A stretch of DNA of 9,897 bases from NCBI GenBank assembly GCA_018700535.1, contig JABITQ010000015.1, forward strand, positions 1 to 9,897, in the 5' to 3' direction. Source of the stretch: Candidatus Uhrbacteria bacterium (GTDB lineage: Bacteria; Patescibacteriota; Patescibacteriia; UBA9934; GWF2-40-263). The notes beneath the pieces are model-generated. The model searched no databases. It had not been told where the DNA came from and was given only the letters and a program-made list of their open reading frames with translations. Numbering within the stretch: position 1 is the first letter of the stretch; each line of letters starts with the position of its first letter. Shown here piece by piece: positions 1 through 7,090 of this stretch. The translations under genes were made by a program, and so were the position numbers.

Positions 1-969
1 ATCCTCATTTGGCACGCAGTCGTTCAACGAATCATCGCAGTCGTTATCAACGCCATCCATGCAGACTTCTTCTGCTGCAGGGTTGATGTCGCCACTACTG
101 TCATCGCAGTCGTCTGCGTTGCCCGCGTATCCCTCTGGAGCGGAACATTCTGAGACGGTGTCTGTGGAGACACCGTACCCATCGCCATCGCCATCGTAGT
201 ACCACGTCGAATCGGGGACATCTTCGTCTACCGTTCCGTCGCAGTTGTCATCGATGTCGTTGTCGCATTGTTCGGCAGCATCCGGATTTGCGTCCGGGTT
301 GCTGTCGTCACAGTCGCCCGCGATCAGAAGGTATCCATCGACAGGTTCGTCACATGCGTACTCGACGTTGTCAGGATCGCCGAAGCCATCTCCATCCAAG
401 TCGGGGTACCATGCGACAGCTGCATCGTTGTCGTCGATTTCACCGTTGCAGTCCTGGTCGATGCCATCATCACAGATGTCCTCGGCACCAGGCTTCACTT
501 CGAAGTCGCTGTCATCACAGTCCTCGGCATTGTCGACAAACCCATCAGGCTCGTCGCATTGCACAGCAGTCACATCAGGGTCCCCATAGGTGTCCTCGTC
601 TGTGTCTGCGTACCACACGGTGGTGTGTACTTCGTCATCGTCGATACCGCCATCGCAGTTGTCGTCGTAGCCGTTGCACACTTCGAGCGCGTCGGGATTG
701 ATGTCACCATCAGTGTCGTCGCAGTCGCCGTTGTGATTGACGTGATTGGCAGGGGCTTCGCATGCTTTCTCCTGCGTTTCGCCTCCGTAGCCGTCTCCAT
801 CGACGTCTACGTAGAAGATGTTCGGACCACCGACCTTTGGGTCGCGGTCGTCACAATCGACACTGAGTGCAATGCCGTCACCGTCGACATCAAGACGATC
901 GTCGAGATCTTCGTCGGTAATGTGCCAGCAACCGCTGAGCACCAGCATCATCATGATTTTGCTAAACAT
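1..969 (-). CDS. Secreted lipoprotein with tandem MopE-like Asp/Cys-rich metal-binding repeats, 3'-truncated by the window
   Basis: The first 323 residues are visible; the gene runs off the left edge without a stop. The start is ATG at 969-967, with AAGGAG (975-980) 5 bases upstream. Residues 1-14 form a very short lipoprotein signal: one Lys, a hydrophobic run, then LSGC with Cys14 as the likely lipidated residue. An incomplete first repeat (about 20-50) is followed by four repeats of 68-69 residues starting near 51, 119, 187 and 256. Each begins with an aromatic-Tyr-x-Asp stretch containing DxDGDGYG, an EF-hand-like Asp cluster. Each then has a GDCDD block, an NPxAxExC block and a DNCDG block, giving four Cys per repeat (for example 70, 83, 98, 105). 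The layout matches the MopE-like 'putative metal-binding motif' family, usually anchored or secreted surface proteins. Calcium or other metal binding and disulfides are inferred. No enzymatic domain is seen in this part. Base composition is richer in G+C than in the genes to the right. Confidence 0.88.
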   Translation of the reverse strand, partial: MFSKIMMMLVLSGCWHITDEDLDDRLDVDGDGIALSVDCDDRDPKVGGPNIFYVDVDGDGYGGETQEKACEAPANHVNHNGDCDDTDGDINPDALEVCNGYDDNCDGGIDDDEVHTTVWYADTDEDTYGDPDVTAVQCDEPDGFVDNAEDCDDSDFEVKPGAEDICDDGIDQDCNGEIDDNDAAVAWYPDLDGDGFGDPDNVEYACDEPVDGYLLIAGDCDDSNPDANPDAAEQCDNDIDDNCDGTVDEDVPDSTWYYDGDGDGYGVSTDTVSECSAPEGYAGNADDCDDSSGDINPAAEEVCMDGVDNDCDDSLNDCVPNED

Positions 970-991
970 GGTCTCTCCTTCACTTTTTGGA

Positions 992-1037
992 ATCGGGGAG
1001 TTTAAAACCCGTTTTGGTCAGGTGTTAAACTCCCGAT
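992..1037 (-). promoter_or_regulatory. Inverted repeat in the predicted 5' leader of the repeat lipoprotein
   Basis: ATCGGGGAGTTTAA (992-1005) is complementary to TTAAACTCCCGAT (1025-1037): 13 base pairs with one bulged base and a 19-base loop. If the promoter at 1043-1070 is right, the transcript starts near 1036. The hairpin would then be the very 5' end of the mRNA, ending 12 bases before the Shine-Dalgarno site. An mRNA-stabilising stem or a protein-binding operator are both possible. It is not a terminator for any gene seen here. Confidence 0.5.
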
Positions 1038-1042
1038 CCCAA

Positions 1043-1070
1043 ATAAAATGAACGAAGGCTGTATCTTCAA
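1043..1070 (-). promoter_or_regulatory. Possible promoter for the repeat lipoprotein
   Basis: Read on the minus strand, TTGAAG (1070-1065) and TTTTAT (1048-1043) are separated by 16 bases, a loose sigma-70-like match. It lies about 75 bases upstream of the lipoprotein start. The -10 match is weak, so this is tentative. Confidence 0.35.
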
Positions 1071-1126
1071 CAAAAAAGGCGGTTTTGTCAACCCCCCAAC
1101 GACATCTTACTCCACCAACGAATTGG

Positions 1127-1155
1127 TTGCCAAGCCTACATATTTGCCCTAAACT
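1127..1155 (+). promoter_or_regulatory. Sigma-70-type promoter of the valS operon
   Basis: TTGCCA (1127-1132), a 17-base spacer and TAAACT (1150-1155). Transcription should begin near 1162, only about 4 bases before the valS ATG at 1166, so the message is predicted to be almost leaderless. The same -35 hexamer and spacing recur at the tRNA-Leu promoter (7828-7856), which supports the assignment. Confidence 0.6.
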
Positions 1156-1165
1156 AAGTTCTGTT

Positions 1166-3817
1166 ATGGATAATCAAGACATTCCCAAGGCCTATGAGGC
1201 CAAGAGTTACGAAGATGATATTTACGCCGCCTGGGAAAAGAGCGGGTTTTTTAATCCCGACAATCTTAAAGGCGAACCATTTACTCTAATGATGCCTCCT
1301 CCAAACGTAACTGGAGTACTTCATCTCGGGCATGCGCTCGAGAACACTATCATGGACAGCATGATTCGCTACCAGCGCATGCGTGGAAGGAAAGCCCTGC
1401 TTTTACCTGGAACTGATCATGCAGCCGTGGCAACACAGGCACGCGTTGAAAAGAATCTGATCGCAGAAGGGATCAAGAATCCTCGCGAGCATTTCGGTCG
1501 TGAAAAGCTTCTTGAGTTAATTCGTGAATTTTCTGAAAACTCAAAGTCGACTATTTTGAAACAGATTAAAAAGATGGGGACGAGTGCTGATTGGTCTCGA
1601 CTTGCTTATACGTTTGATAAAGACCGTTCACATGCTGTGACGGAGGTATTTGTGCGCATGTACAACGATGGGCTTATTTATCGTGGGCATCGTGTGGTCA
1701 ACTGGTCTGTTCGTGGTCAATCAACACTTAGTGATGACGAAGTGGTGCACGTTGACCGAAAGGCAAAACTGTACACATTTAACTATTCAAAAGATTTCCC
1801 ATTCACTATTGCAACAACACGCCCTGAAACAAAGTTGGGGGATACAGCTGTTGCTGTGCATCCTTCTGATGAGCGATACGCAGAGTTTGTAGGGAAAACA
1901 TTTGAGGTCGAATTTTGTGGCAACAACTTGTCGCTGACTGTGATTGCTGATGAGCATGTTGATCCAAAATTTGGAACAGGTGCACTTGGTGTGACACCTG
2001 CACATAGTCCAATCGACTATCAGATGTACGAGAAGCAGAAAGCAGCGGGGAATGACATTGGACTCATTCAAGTTGTTGGAGCTGACGGAAAAATGACAGA
2101 GCGTGCAGGTGAGGATTTTAAAGGACTTACAGTAGAAGAAGCACGTGAGAAGGTTGTGGTAATGCTTCAAGAAAAAGGATTGATGGTAAGTGAAGAGGAG
2201 ATTGATCAGAATGTTGGAACATCAGACCGTTTTGGAGATATCGTTGAGGCGATTCCGATGACTCAATGGTTTGTTGGCGTAAATAAAGAAATCCCTGGAA
2301 AGGGAAAGAGTCTTAAGGAGCTCATGAAGCAAGCTGTTGAGGTTGGTCATAACGGAGATGCGGACCAAAAGATCAATATTATCCCCGATCGTTTTGAAGG
2401 AACATATTACGGTTGGATTGATAACTTGCGTGACTGGTGTATCTCAAGACAGATTTGGTGGGGGCACCGCATTCCAGTTTGGTACAAGGGTGAAGAGGTG
2501 TTTTGTGGAACGTCTGCGCCAGAAGGTGAGGGGTGGAAGCAGGACCCAGACACGCTCGATACTTGGTTTAGCTCTGGTCTTTGGACATTCTCAACACTTG
2601 GTTGGCCTGATGAGACTCCTGACTTCAAAACATTCCACCCAACAACGTGGATGCAAATGGGGTACGAGATCCTCTTCTTCTGGATGGCTCGTATGATCTT
2701 GATGTCTACGTATGTTATCGATCAGATTCCATTCAAAGATGTTTATATCCACGGAATGCTTCGTGACAAAAATGGTCAAAAGTTTTCAAAGTCACTCAAC
2801 AATGGAATCGATCCGATTGAAGTGATTGAGAAGTATTCAGCTGATGCATTGCGTTACTCACTTGTCTCCGGAGTGACTCCAGGGAATGATTCAAAGTTTT
2901 ACGAGGAAAAAGTTGAGGCTGCGCAGCGGCTCGTGAACAAGCTTTGGAATATTTCTCGTTACGTCCTAACAACAGTTGGTGAGGTGAATCATGGGGCTGC
3001 GTATTCTGAGCTAAAGCCTACGACAGTTGCTGACAAGTGGATTCTGACAGAGCTCGTGAATCTAGAGGCTCAACTTGCAACACATATGCAAAACGCTGAG
3101 TTTTCTCAGGCGAGCGAAAAGCTTCGTGAGTTTACTTGGGGAGCATTTGCTGACTGGTATCTCGAGATTTCAAAGATGCAACGTGCAGATGAATCGTTGC
3201 AAAAGTCTACTGATGCGATTTTGGTATATGTGCTTGAACACTTGCTTTCGTATTGGCACCCAATCATGCCATTTGTTACCGAGGCGATTTGGAAGCATCT
3301 TGACGCGAGTGAATTGCTGATGGCTCATAATTGGCCATCAATGCACATGGTTCAGGTAGACCTTGATTCCAAGGCTCGCATGGATGAGTTAAAAGAGGTT
3401 GTGACAAGTATTCGTGCACTCAGGGCTCAATATCAGGTTGTGCCAAAAGCCAAGGTTGATGTGGTGTTTGTGGGCGGTGCTGTTGAGCAAGATGTTGAAA
3501 TGATCCGCACACTTGCTGGTGTTGGGGCAGCAACGTTTGAGAAAACAAAACCTGAGGGCGATTACGCTGCAGGTGTTGCCGGAGACGTTCAAGTGTTTGT
3601 TTCTCTCGAAGGACTTGTAGACAAAGACAAGGAGCGAGAGCGTCTTAAGCAGGATGAAAAAGAAACAGGCGAATATATTGTTGTTTTAGATAAAAAACTT
3701 TCAAACACAGAGTTCACAAACAAAGCTCCTGTGTCCGTGGTGGATGGGATGCGTGCAAAAAAGACTGATGCAGAGGCTCGACTTATTGTTATAAAAGATC
3801 AATTAACTGCACTTTAA
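1166..3817 (+). CDS. valS: Valine--tRNA ligase (class Ia aminoacyl-tRNA synthetase)
   Basis: Cytosolic enzyme that activates valine with ATP and charges tRNA-Val; 883 residues, a normal length. Visible landmarks: the HIGH motif as HLGH at 53-56 inside PPPNVTGVLHLGHAL; the CP1 editing domain with TTRPET at 217-222 and the GTGAL/TPAH block; DWCISRQIWWGHRIP from 423; the KMSKS motif as KFSKS at 539-543; an anticodon-binding helical domain; and a charged C-terminal coiled-coil arm of about 70 residues typical of ValRS. The editing-site block reads AHSPIDY, where many ValRS have AHDPNDY; the last Asp is kept. The frame is open upstream to an ATG at 1085, but the next in-frame ATG at 1166 is preferred because the promoter ends at 1155 and family homology starts there. 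There is no Shine-Dalgarno site. It is the first gene of a probable operon with mscS and argS. Confidence 0.97.
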   Translation: MDNQDIPKAYEAKSYEDDIYAAWEKSGFFNPDNLKGEPFTLMMPPPNVTGVLHLGHALENTIMDSMIRYQRMRGRKALLLPGTDHAAVATQARVEKNLIAEGIKNPREHFGREKLLELIREFSENSKSTILKQIKKMGTSADWSRLAYTFDKDRSHAVTEVFVRMYNDGLIYRGHRVVNWSVRGQSTLSDDEVVHVDRKAKLYTFNYSKDFPFTIATTRPETKLGDTAVAVHPSDERYAEFVGKTFEVEFCGNNLSLTVIADEHVDPKFGTGALGVTPAHSPIDYQMYEKQKAAGNDIGLIQVVGADGKMTERAGEDFKGLTVEEAREKVVVMLQEKGLMVSEEEIDQNVGTSDRFGDIVEAIPMTQWFVGVNKEIPGKGKSLKELMKQAVEVGHNGDADQKINIIPDRFEGTYYGWIDNLRDWCISRQIWWGHRIPVWYKGEEVFCGTSAPEGEGWKQDPDTLDTWFSSGLWTFSTLGWPDETPDFKTFHPTTWMQMGYEILFFWMARMILMSTYVIDQIPFKDVYIHGMLRDKNGQKFSKSLNNGIDPIEVIEKYSADALRYSLVSGVTPGNDSKFYEEKVEAAQRLVNKLWNISRYVLTTVGEVNHGAAYSELKPTTVADKWILTELVNLEAQLATHMQNAEFSQASEKLREFTWGAFADWYLEISKMQRADESLQKSTDAILVYVLEHLLSYWHPIMPFVTEAIWKHLDASELLMAHNWPSMHMVQVDLDSKARMDELKEVVTSIRALRAQYQVVPKAKVDVVFVGGAVEQDVEMIRTLAGVGAATFEKTKPEGDYAAGVAGDVQVFVSLEGLVDKDKERERLKQDEKETGEYIVVLDKKLSNTEFTNKAPVSVVDGMRAKKTDAEARLIVIKDQLTAL

Positions 3818-3818
3818 T

Positions 3819-4874
3819 ATGTTGGAGGAAATATTCGGTTCCGTTCCGTCTTTGTACGGAGTTGCAGCGGCGGCAGGAATTATTTTGGCAGCCTGGGTTC
3901 TTTCGGGGCTCACTCTCATGATTTTAAAACGATCAAAGTTTTTAACATCCATGACAGACAGCACGCTCGACGATGAGGTGATGCATCTTATGGCACGACC
4001 GATTCATTTGGGGTTTGTGTTTGCTGGTGGTTTGGTTGCGTTTGATTATCTGTTTCCACTATTTGCGTATCAGGGATATGGTTACTCTGATTTAATTCCT
4101 GTTGCTTTGGTGGTTTGGCTTGCGTACACATTGAATCGTTTGATTCGTGGTGTGATGGATTGGCATGAGGTGCAGGCGCAGAAGGAAGGGGAGAATGTGA
4201 AGCGTGGAACCTTTGGTTTTTTGAACACGATTATCTCTCTATTTGTATGGGGGTTAGCGCTCACATTTGTCCTTAACCAAGTTGGTGTAGATATCTCTGC
4301 GCTTCTAGCTGGTCTTGGTATCGCTGGGTTGGCTGTTGCTTTGGCATTGCAAAATACGCTCTCAGGATTGTTCTCTGCGATTGGTCTCGCGATTGATCGC
4401 CCCGTGCGACAGGGTGATTTTGTTCAGCTTGAGGACGGAACTAAGGGGTTCATCGAAGATATTTCAATGCGTTCTACACGCATTAGAACTTTTGAACAAA
4501 ACCTCGTTATTGTTCCAAACAGCAAGTTGACCAACATGGTAATCATGAATGCATTTTTGCCAGGAGAAGAAGTTACCCTTAAAGTGCCCGTCGGAGTCGC
4601 TTATGGCGCAGATTTAGATAAAGCAGAATCAATTGCGCTCGAGGTTGCAGAGAGTGTGCTTGAAATGCACAAGACAAAAGGGTCAAAGAATTCTTTTGTG
4701 CGATATAAGTCGTTTGGAGATTCTGCAATCGAGATGGTGGTGTTTATTCGAGTGAATAAGTTTTTAGATCAGTACATTGTTCGCCACGACTTTATCAAGG
4801 GGTTGCAGGTGGCATTTAATAAAGCGAAGATTGAAATCCCATTTCCGCAGCGTGATGTTCACATGAAGAAATAG
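3819..4874 (+). CDS. mscS: Small-conductance mechanosensitive channel, MscS family
   Basis: Membrane channel of the MscS family, which opens under membrane tension to release solutes during hypo-osmotic shock. It has 351 residues, slightly longer than E. coli MscS because of extra N-terminal helices. Probable membrane helices lie near 12-36, 61-82, 92-112 and 132-153. The Gly/Ala-rich pore helix is at about 159-192 (LLAGLGIAGLAVALALQN, then DRPVRQGD). The beta domain follows (VPNSKLTN at 232-239), then the alpha/beta C-terminal domain ending in the family signature IPFPQRDVH (340-348). The ATG is 1 base after the valS stop and has no Shine-Dalgarno site, which suggests translation by coupling to valS. 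Its place between two tRNA-synthetase genes implies co-transcription rather than a shared pathway. Confidence 0.95.
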   Translation: MLEEIFGSVPSLYGVAAAAGIILAAWVLSGLTLMILKRSKFLTSMTDSTLDDEVMHLMARPIHLGFVFAGGLVAFDYLFPLFAYQGYGYSDLIPVALVVWLAYTLNRLIRGVMDWHEVQAQKEGENVKRGTFGFLNTIISLFVWGLALTFVLNQVGVDISALLAGLGIAGLAVALALQNTLSGLFSAIGLAIDRPVRQGDFVQLEDGTKGFIEDISMRSTRIRTFEQNLVIVPNSKLTNMVIMNAFLPGEEVTLKVPVGVAYGADLDKAESIALEVAESVLEMHKTKGSKNSFVRYKSFGDSAIEMVVFIRVNKFLDQYIVRHDFIKGLQVAFNKAKIEIPFPQRDVHMKK

Positions 4875-4883
4875 TTAAATGAT

Positions 4884-6590
4884 ATGTACGTCATTCAAGA
4901 AGCAAAGCAACAAATACTCACAGAGTTAAAAAAAGCTGTTGGAAAAGGATACGTGCCTTCTCTTAACGATCTCGACACACCACCTGATACATCAATGGGG
5001 GATGTTGCGTTTCCTTGTTTTGAACTTGCAAAGAAATTAAAGAAGAGTCCAAAAGATATTGCTGTAGAGATTGCGGCCAAGATTGCTCCAAAAGATTATG
5101 TGGGACACGTAAAGGCTGTTGGTCCATATGTAAACTTTACTTACTCGCACGAAGGGTTTGGGGCTGGTGTGATGGGGCAAGTGAAGGACATGAAAGAAAA
5201 GTACGGAACCTCGAATGTTGGTGAGGACAAGCGTTTGATGGTGGAGTTTGCAAACCTCAACTCTCATAAAGATGTTCACGTTGGTCACCTCCGAAACTTG
5301 TTTGTCGGTCAGATGACCACAGAGATTTTTAAAGCTAATGGATACGATGTGATCCCTGTGGCATACATCAATGATCTCGGTTTGCATGTCGCTAAGTCTA
5401 TTTGGGCAACCAAGACATTTCATGACATTGAGGACGTTCCTGAGGACCAGCAGATGGAGTTTTTGCGCAATGTATACGTAGAAGCAAATAAGAAGCTTGA
5501 GGAAAAACCTGAGCTTAAGAGTGAGGTAACAGAGGTTTTTCAGGCGCTTGAGAATCAGCGTGGAGATGATGTTGCTTTGTGGAAGAAAACGCGCACTTGG
5601 TCGCTAGATTATTTGAAAGAAGTTTACGATGAATTAAATTTAACGATTGATCATTGGTATTTTGAATCTGAGTTGATTAAAAAGACTCGAAAGATTTTGG
5701 ACGAACTTATTAAAGAGGGGCTTGTTGTTCAGTCTGAGGGGGCGTGGATTGTTGATTTGCGAGATGAGGACTTGGGAGTGAATTTACTTATTAAGTCTGA
5801 TGGGACTTTGTTGTACAACTCGAAGGATCTTGGGCTTGCACTGAAGAAGGAGGAAGATTTTCACCCAGTGCGTTCTATCTATGTTGTGGATGCACGTCAA
5901 TCTCACGCACTTAGGCAGTTGTTTGCAACGCTGAAACACATGCAGTTTGATCGTGAGCTTACACATCTCTCTTACGAGTTTGTGACGCTCCAGGATGGAG
6001 CCATGGCTGCGCGAAAGGGAAATGTGATTCGCTATGCGTTGTTCCGTGACAAAATGATTAGCCGCGCAAAAAGAGAGACAAAAGAACGTCACCCTGATTG
6101 GTCTGATGAACAGGTGTTAAAGGTGGCACGTGCGTTGACGTTTGCGGCGATGCGTTTTGGTATGCTCAAGCAGGATGTAGAGAAAAAGATTGTGTTTGAT
6201 CTCGATGAGGCCATGTCGTTTGAAGGGTTTACTGGGCCGTATGTTCTGTACATGAATGCGCGTATTCAGTCTGTGCTTACAAAGGCGAATAAGAAGGACT
6301 TTGATTGGAATGCAGATCAGCTTACAGAGGTGTCTGCACACAAGCTTCTTGCGCTTCTTGGTCAGTATCCAGAGATTGTGTTTGGAACAAGTCAGAATCT
6401 GCAGTTATCAAAGATCCCACAGTATCTTTTTGAGCTTGCAAAAACATTCTCAGATTTTTATGCATCGGCCCCAATCCTTAAGTCTGAGCCTAAAGTAATG
6501 GCTCAAAGACTGGCGTTAGTTGCCAGTGTACAAATTGTGCTCAAGAGCGGATTGCAATTAATTGGCATTGAAACTGTGGACGAAATGTAG
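4884..6590 (+). CDS. argS: Arginine--tRNA ligase
   Basis: Cytosolic class I synthetase that charges tRNA-Arg; in this family arginine activation needs bound tRNA. It has 568 residues, a usual length. The N-terminal Add1-type domain covers about 1-100. The catalytic core carries EFANLNSHKDVHVGHLRN, with the HIGH motif as HVGH at 132-135, and SDGTLLYNSKDLGLAL at about 305-320. The KMSKS region reads GAMAARKGNVI (372-382), a normal kind of divergence for ArgRS. The DALR-type anticodon-binding domain holds FEGFTGPYVLYMNARIQS and ends in LIGIETVDEM, the typical ArgRS tail. HVGH is preceded by K-D-V where K-P-L is common. The gene starts 9 bases after the mscS stop without a Shine-Dalgarno site, so it is probably the last gene of the valS-mscS-argS operon. 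Confidence 0.96.
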   Translation: MYVIQEAKQQILTELKKAVGKGYVPSLNDLDTPPDTSMGDVAFPCFELAKKLKKSPKDIAVEIAAKIAPKDYVGHVKAVGPYVNFTYSHEGFGAGVMGQVKDMKEKYGTSNVGEDKRLMVEFANLNSHKDVHVGHLRNLFVGQMTTEIFKANGYDVIPVAYINDLGLHVAKSIWATKTFHDIEDVPEDQQMEFLRNVYVEANKKLEEKPELKSEVTEVFQALENQRGDDVALWKKTRTWSLDYLKEVYDELNLTIDHWYFESELIKKTRKILDELIKEGLVVQSEGAWIVDLRDEDLGVNLLIKSDGTLLYNSKDLGLALKKEEDFHPVRSIYVVDARQSHALRQLFATLKHMQFDRELTHLSYEFVTLQDGAMAARKGNVIRYALFRDKMISRAKRETKERHPDWSDEQVLKVARALTFAAMRFGMLKQDVEKKIVFDLDEAMSFEGFTGPYVLYMNARIQSVLTKANKKDFDWNADQLTEVSAHKLLALLGQYPEIVFGTSQNLQLSKIPQYLFELAKTFSDFYASAPILKSEPKVMAQRLALVASVQIVLKSGLQLIGIETVDEM

Positions 6591-6592
6591 TC

Positions 6593-6620
6593 TTGTGCAT
6601 CAATGCTCACATGATAAGAT
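6593..6620 (+). promoter_or_regulatory. Probable extended -10 promoter for the bactofilin gene
   Basis: TTGTGC (6593-6598), a 16-base spacer and TAAGAT (6615-6620), with a TG one base before the -10 (6612-6613) as in extended -10 promoters. Transcription would start near 6627, about 20 bases before the bactofilin ATG. It is the main signal in the 56 bases between argS and the bactofilin gene. No terminator hairpin is seen after argS. Confidence 0.5.
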
Positions 6621-6646
6621 CAACTCGAAGTAATCACTGAATATCT

Positions 6647-7066
6647 ATGTTTAAAGAGAAACAGGGGGGATCACAAGCACAAAGTGGCAATCAGACTATT
6701 ATTGCTCAAGGTGTCAGAGTTGAGGGAGATTTTCATTCTGACGGTGACGTCATCATTGATGGTGAGGTTGCTGGATCAGTTGAGACCACCATGTCACTTC
6801 AGATTGGTGAGTCTGCTCGGATCCAGGCGAATGTCGTGGCACAGTCCGCTGTCATTGCTGGAGAGGTGCGAGGAAACATCAAGGCTTTAGATCGCGTTGA
6901 GCTTACATCGACCAGTAGAGTTCAGGGGGATATTGAAACCCAGTCAATTTCTGTGGCAGAAGGTGCTCAGATTGATGGTCGTATTAGCATGAGCGGAGGA
7001 AAGAAAACTAAGCGTGGAGCAAAAGCTCAGGTAGAGGAAGTTGAACAAGAGGAAGTGGAAGCATAG
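6647..7066 (+). CDS. Bactofilin (polymer-forming cytoskeletal protein)
   Basis: Bactofilins self-assemble into nucleotide-independent filaments that act as scaffolds for cell-wall or envelope factors. The protein has 139 residues. The bactofilin domain spans about 16-116: a right-handed beta-helix of short repeating strands with regular Gly turns and small or hydrophobic core residues, seen as VRVEGDFHSDGDVIIDGEVAG, ARIQANVVAQSAVIAGEVRG and RVQGDIETQSISVAEGAQIDG-type rungs. The N-terminal tail is short and polar (about 15 residues). The C-terminal tail is basic (117-127, KKTKRGAK), then acidic (Glu-rich 130-138). There is no signal peptide or membrane helix. The gene has its own probable promoter and no clear Shine-Dalgarno site, and is followed after 24 bases by the lipid-kinase-fold gene, probably in one transcript. 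Confidence 0.93.
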   Translation: MFKEKQGGSQAQSGNQTIIAQGVRVEGDFHSDGDVIIDGEVAGSVETTMSLQIGESARIQANVVAQSAVIAGEVRGNIKALDRVELTSTSRVQGDIETQSISVAEGAQIDGRISMSGGKKTKRGAKAQVEEVEQEEVEA

Positions 7067-7090
7067 GTTAGGCTCCATTAGACAGCTCAC

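Noticed and set aside
268..1005. A 245-codon plus-strand open frame opposite the lipoprotein gene, rich in Val and Ile
   Set aside because: It is an antisense shadow of the Asp-rich repeats: GAC/GAT codons read backwards give Val and Ile. The minus frame has a lipobox, an AAGGAG site and a recognisable repeat family.
1085..1165. Upstream in-frame ATG that would lengthen ValS by 27 residues
   Set aside because: The extension is not ValRS-like, and the best promoter (1127-1155) lies inside it. The ATG at 1166 fits the promoter and the family start.
1787..2170. A 127-codon minus-strand open frame inside valS
   Set aside because: It is fully contained in a well-supported essential gene, and its Cys/His-rich translation is typical of an antisense shadow.
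7041..7069. TTGAAC, 17 bases, TAGGTT as a promoter for the lipid-kinase-fold gene
   Set aside because: The -10 match is poor and overlaps the bactofilin stop. The 24-base gap is easily explained by co-transcription.
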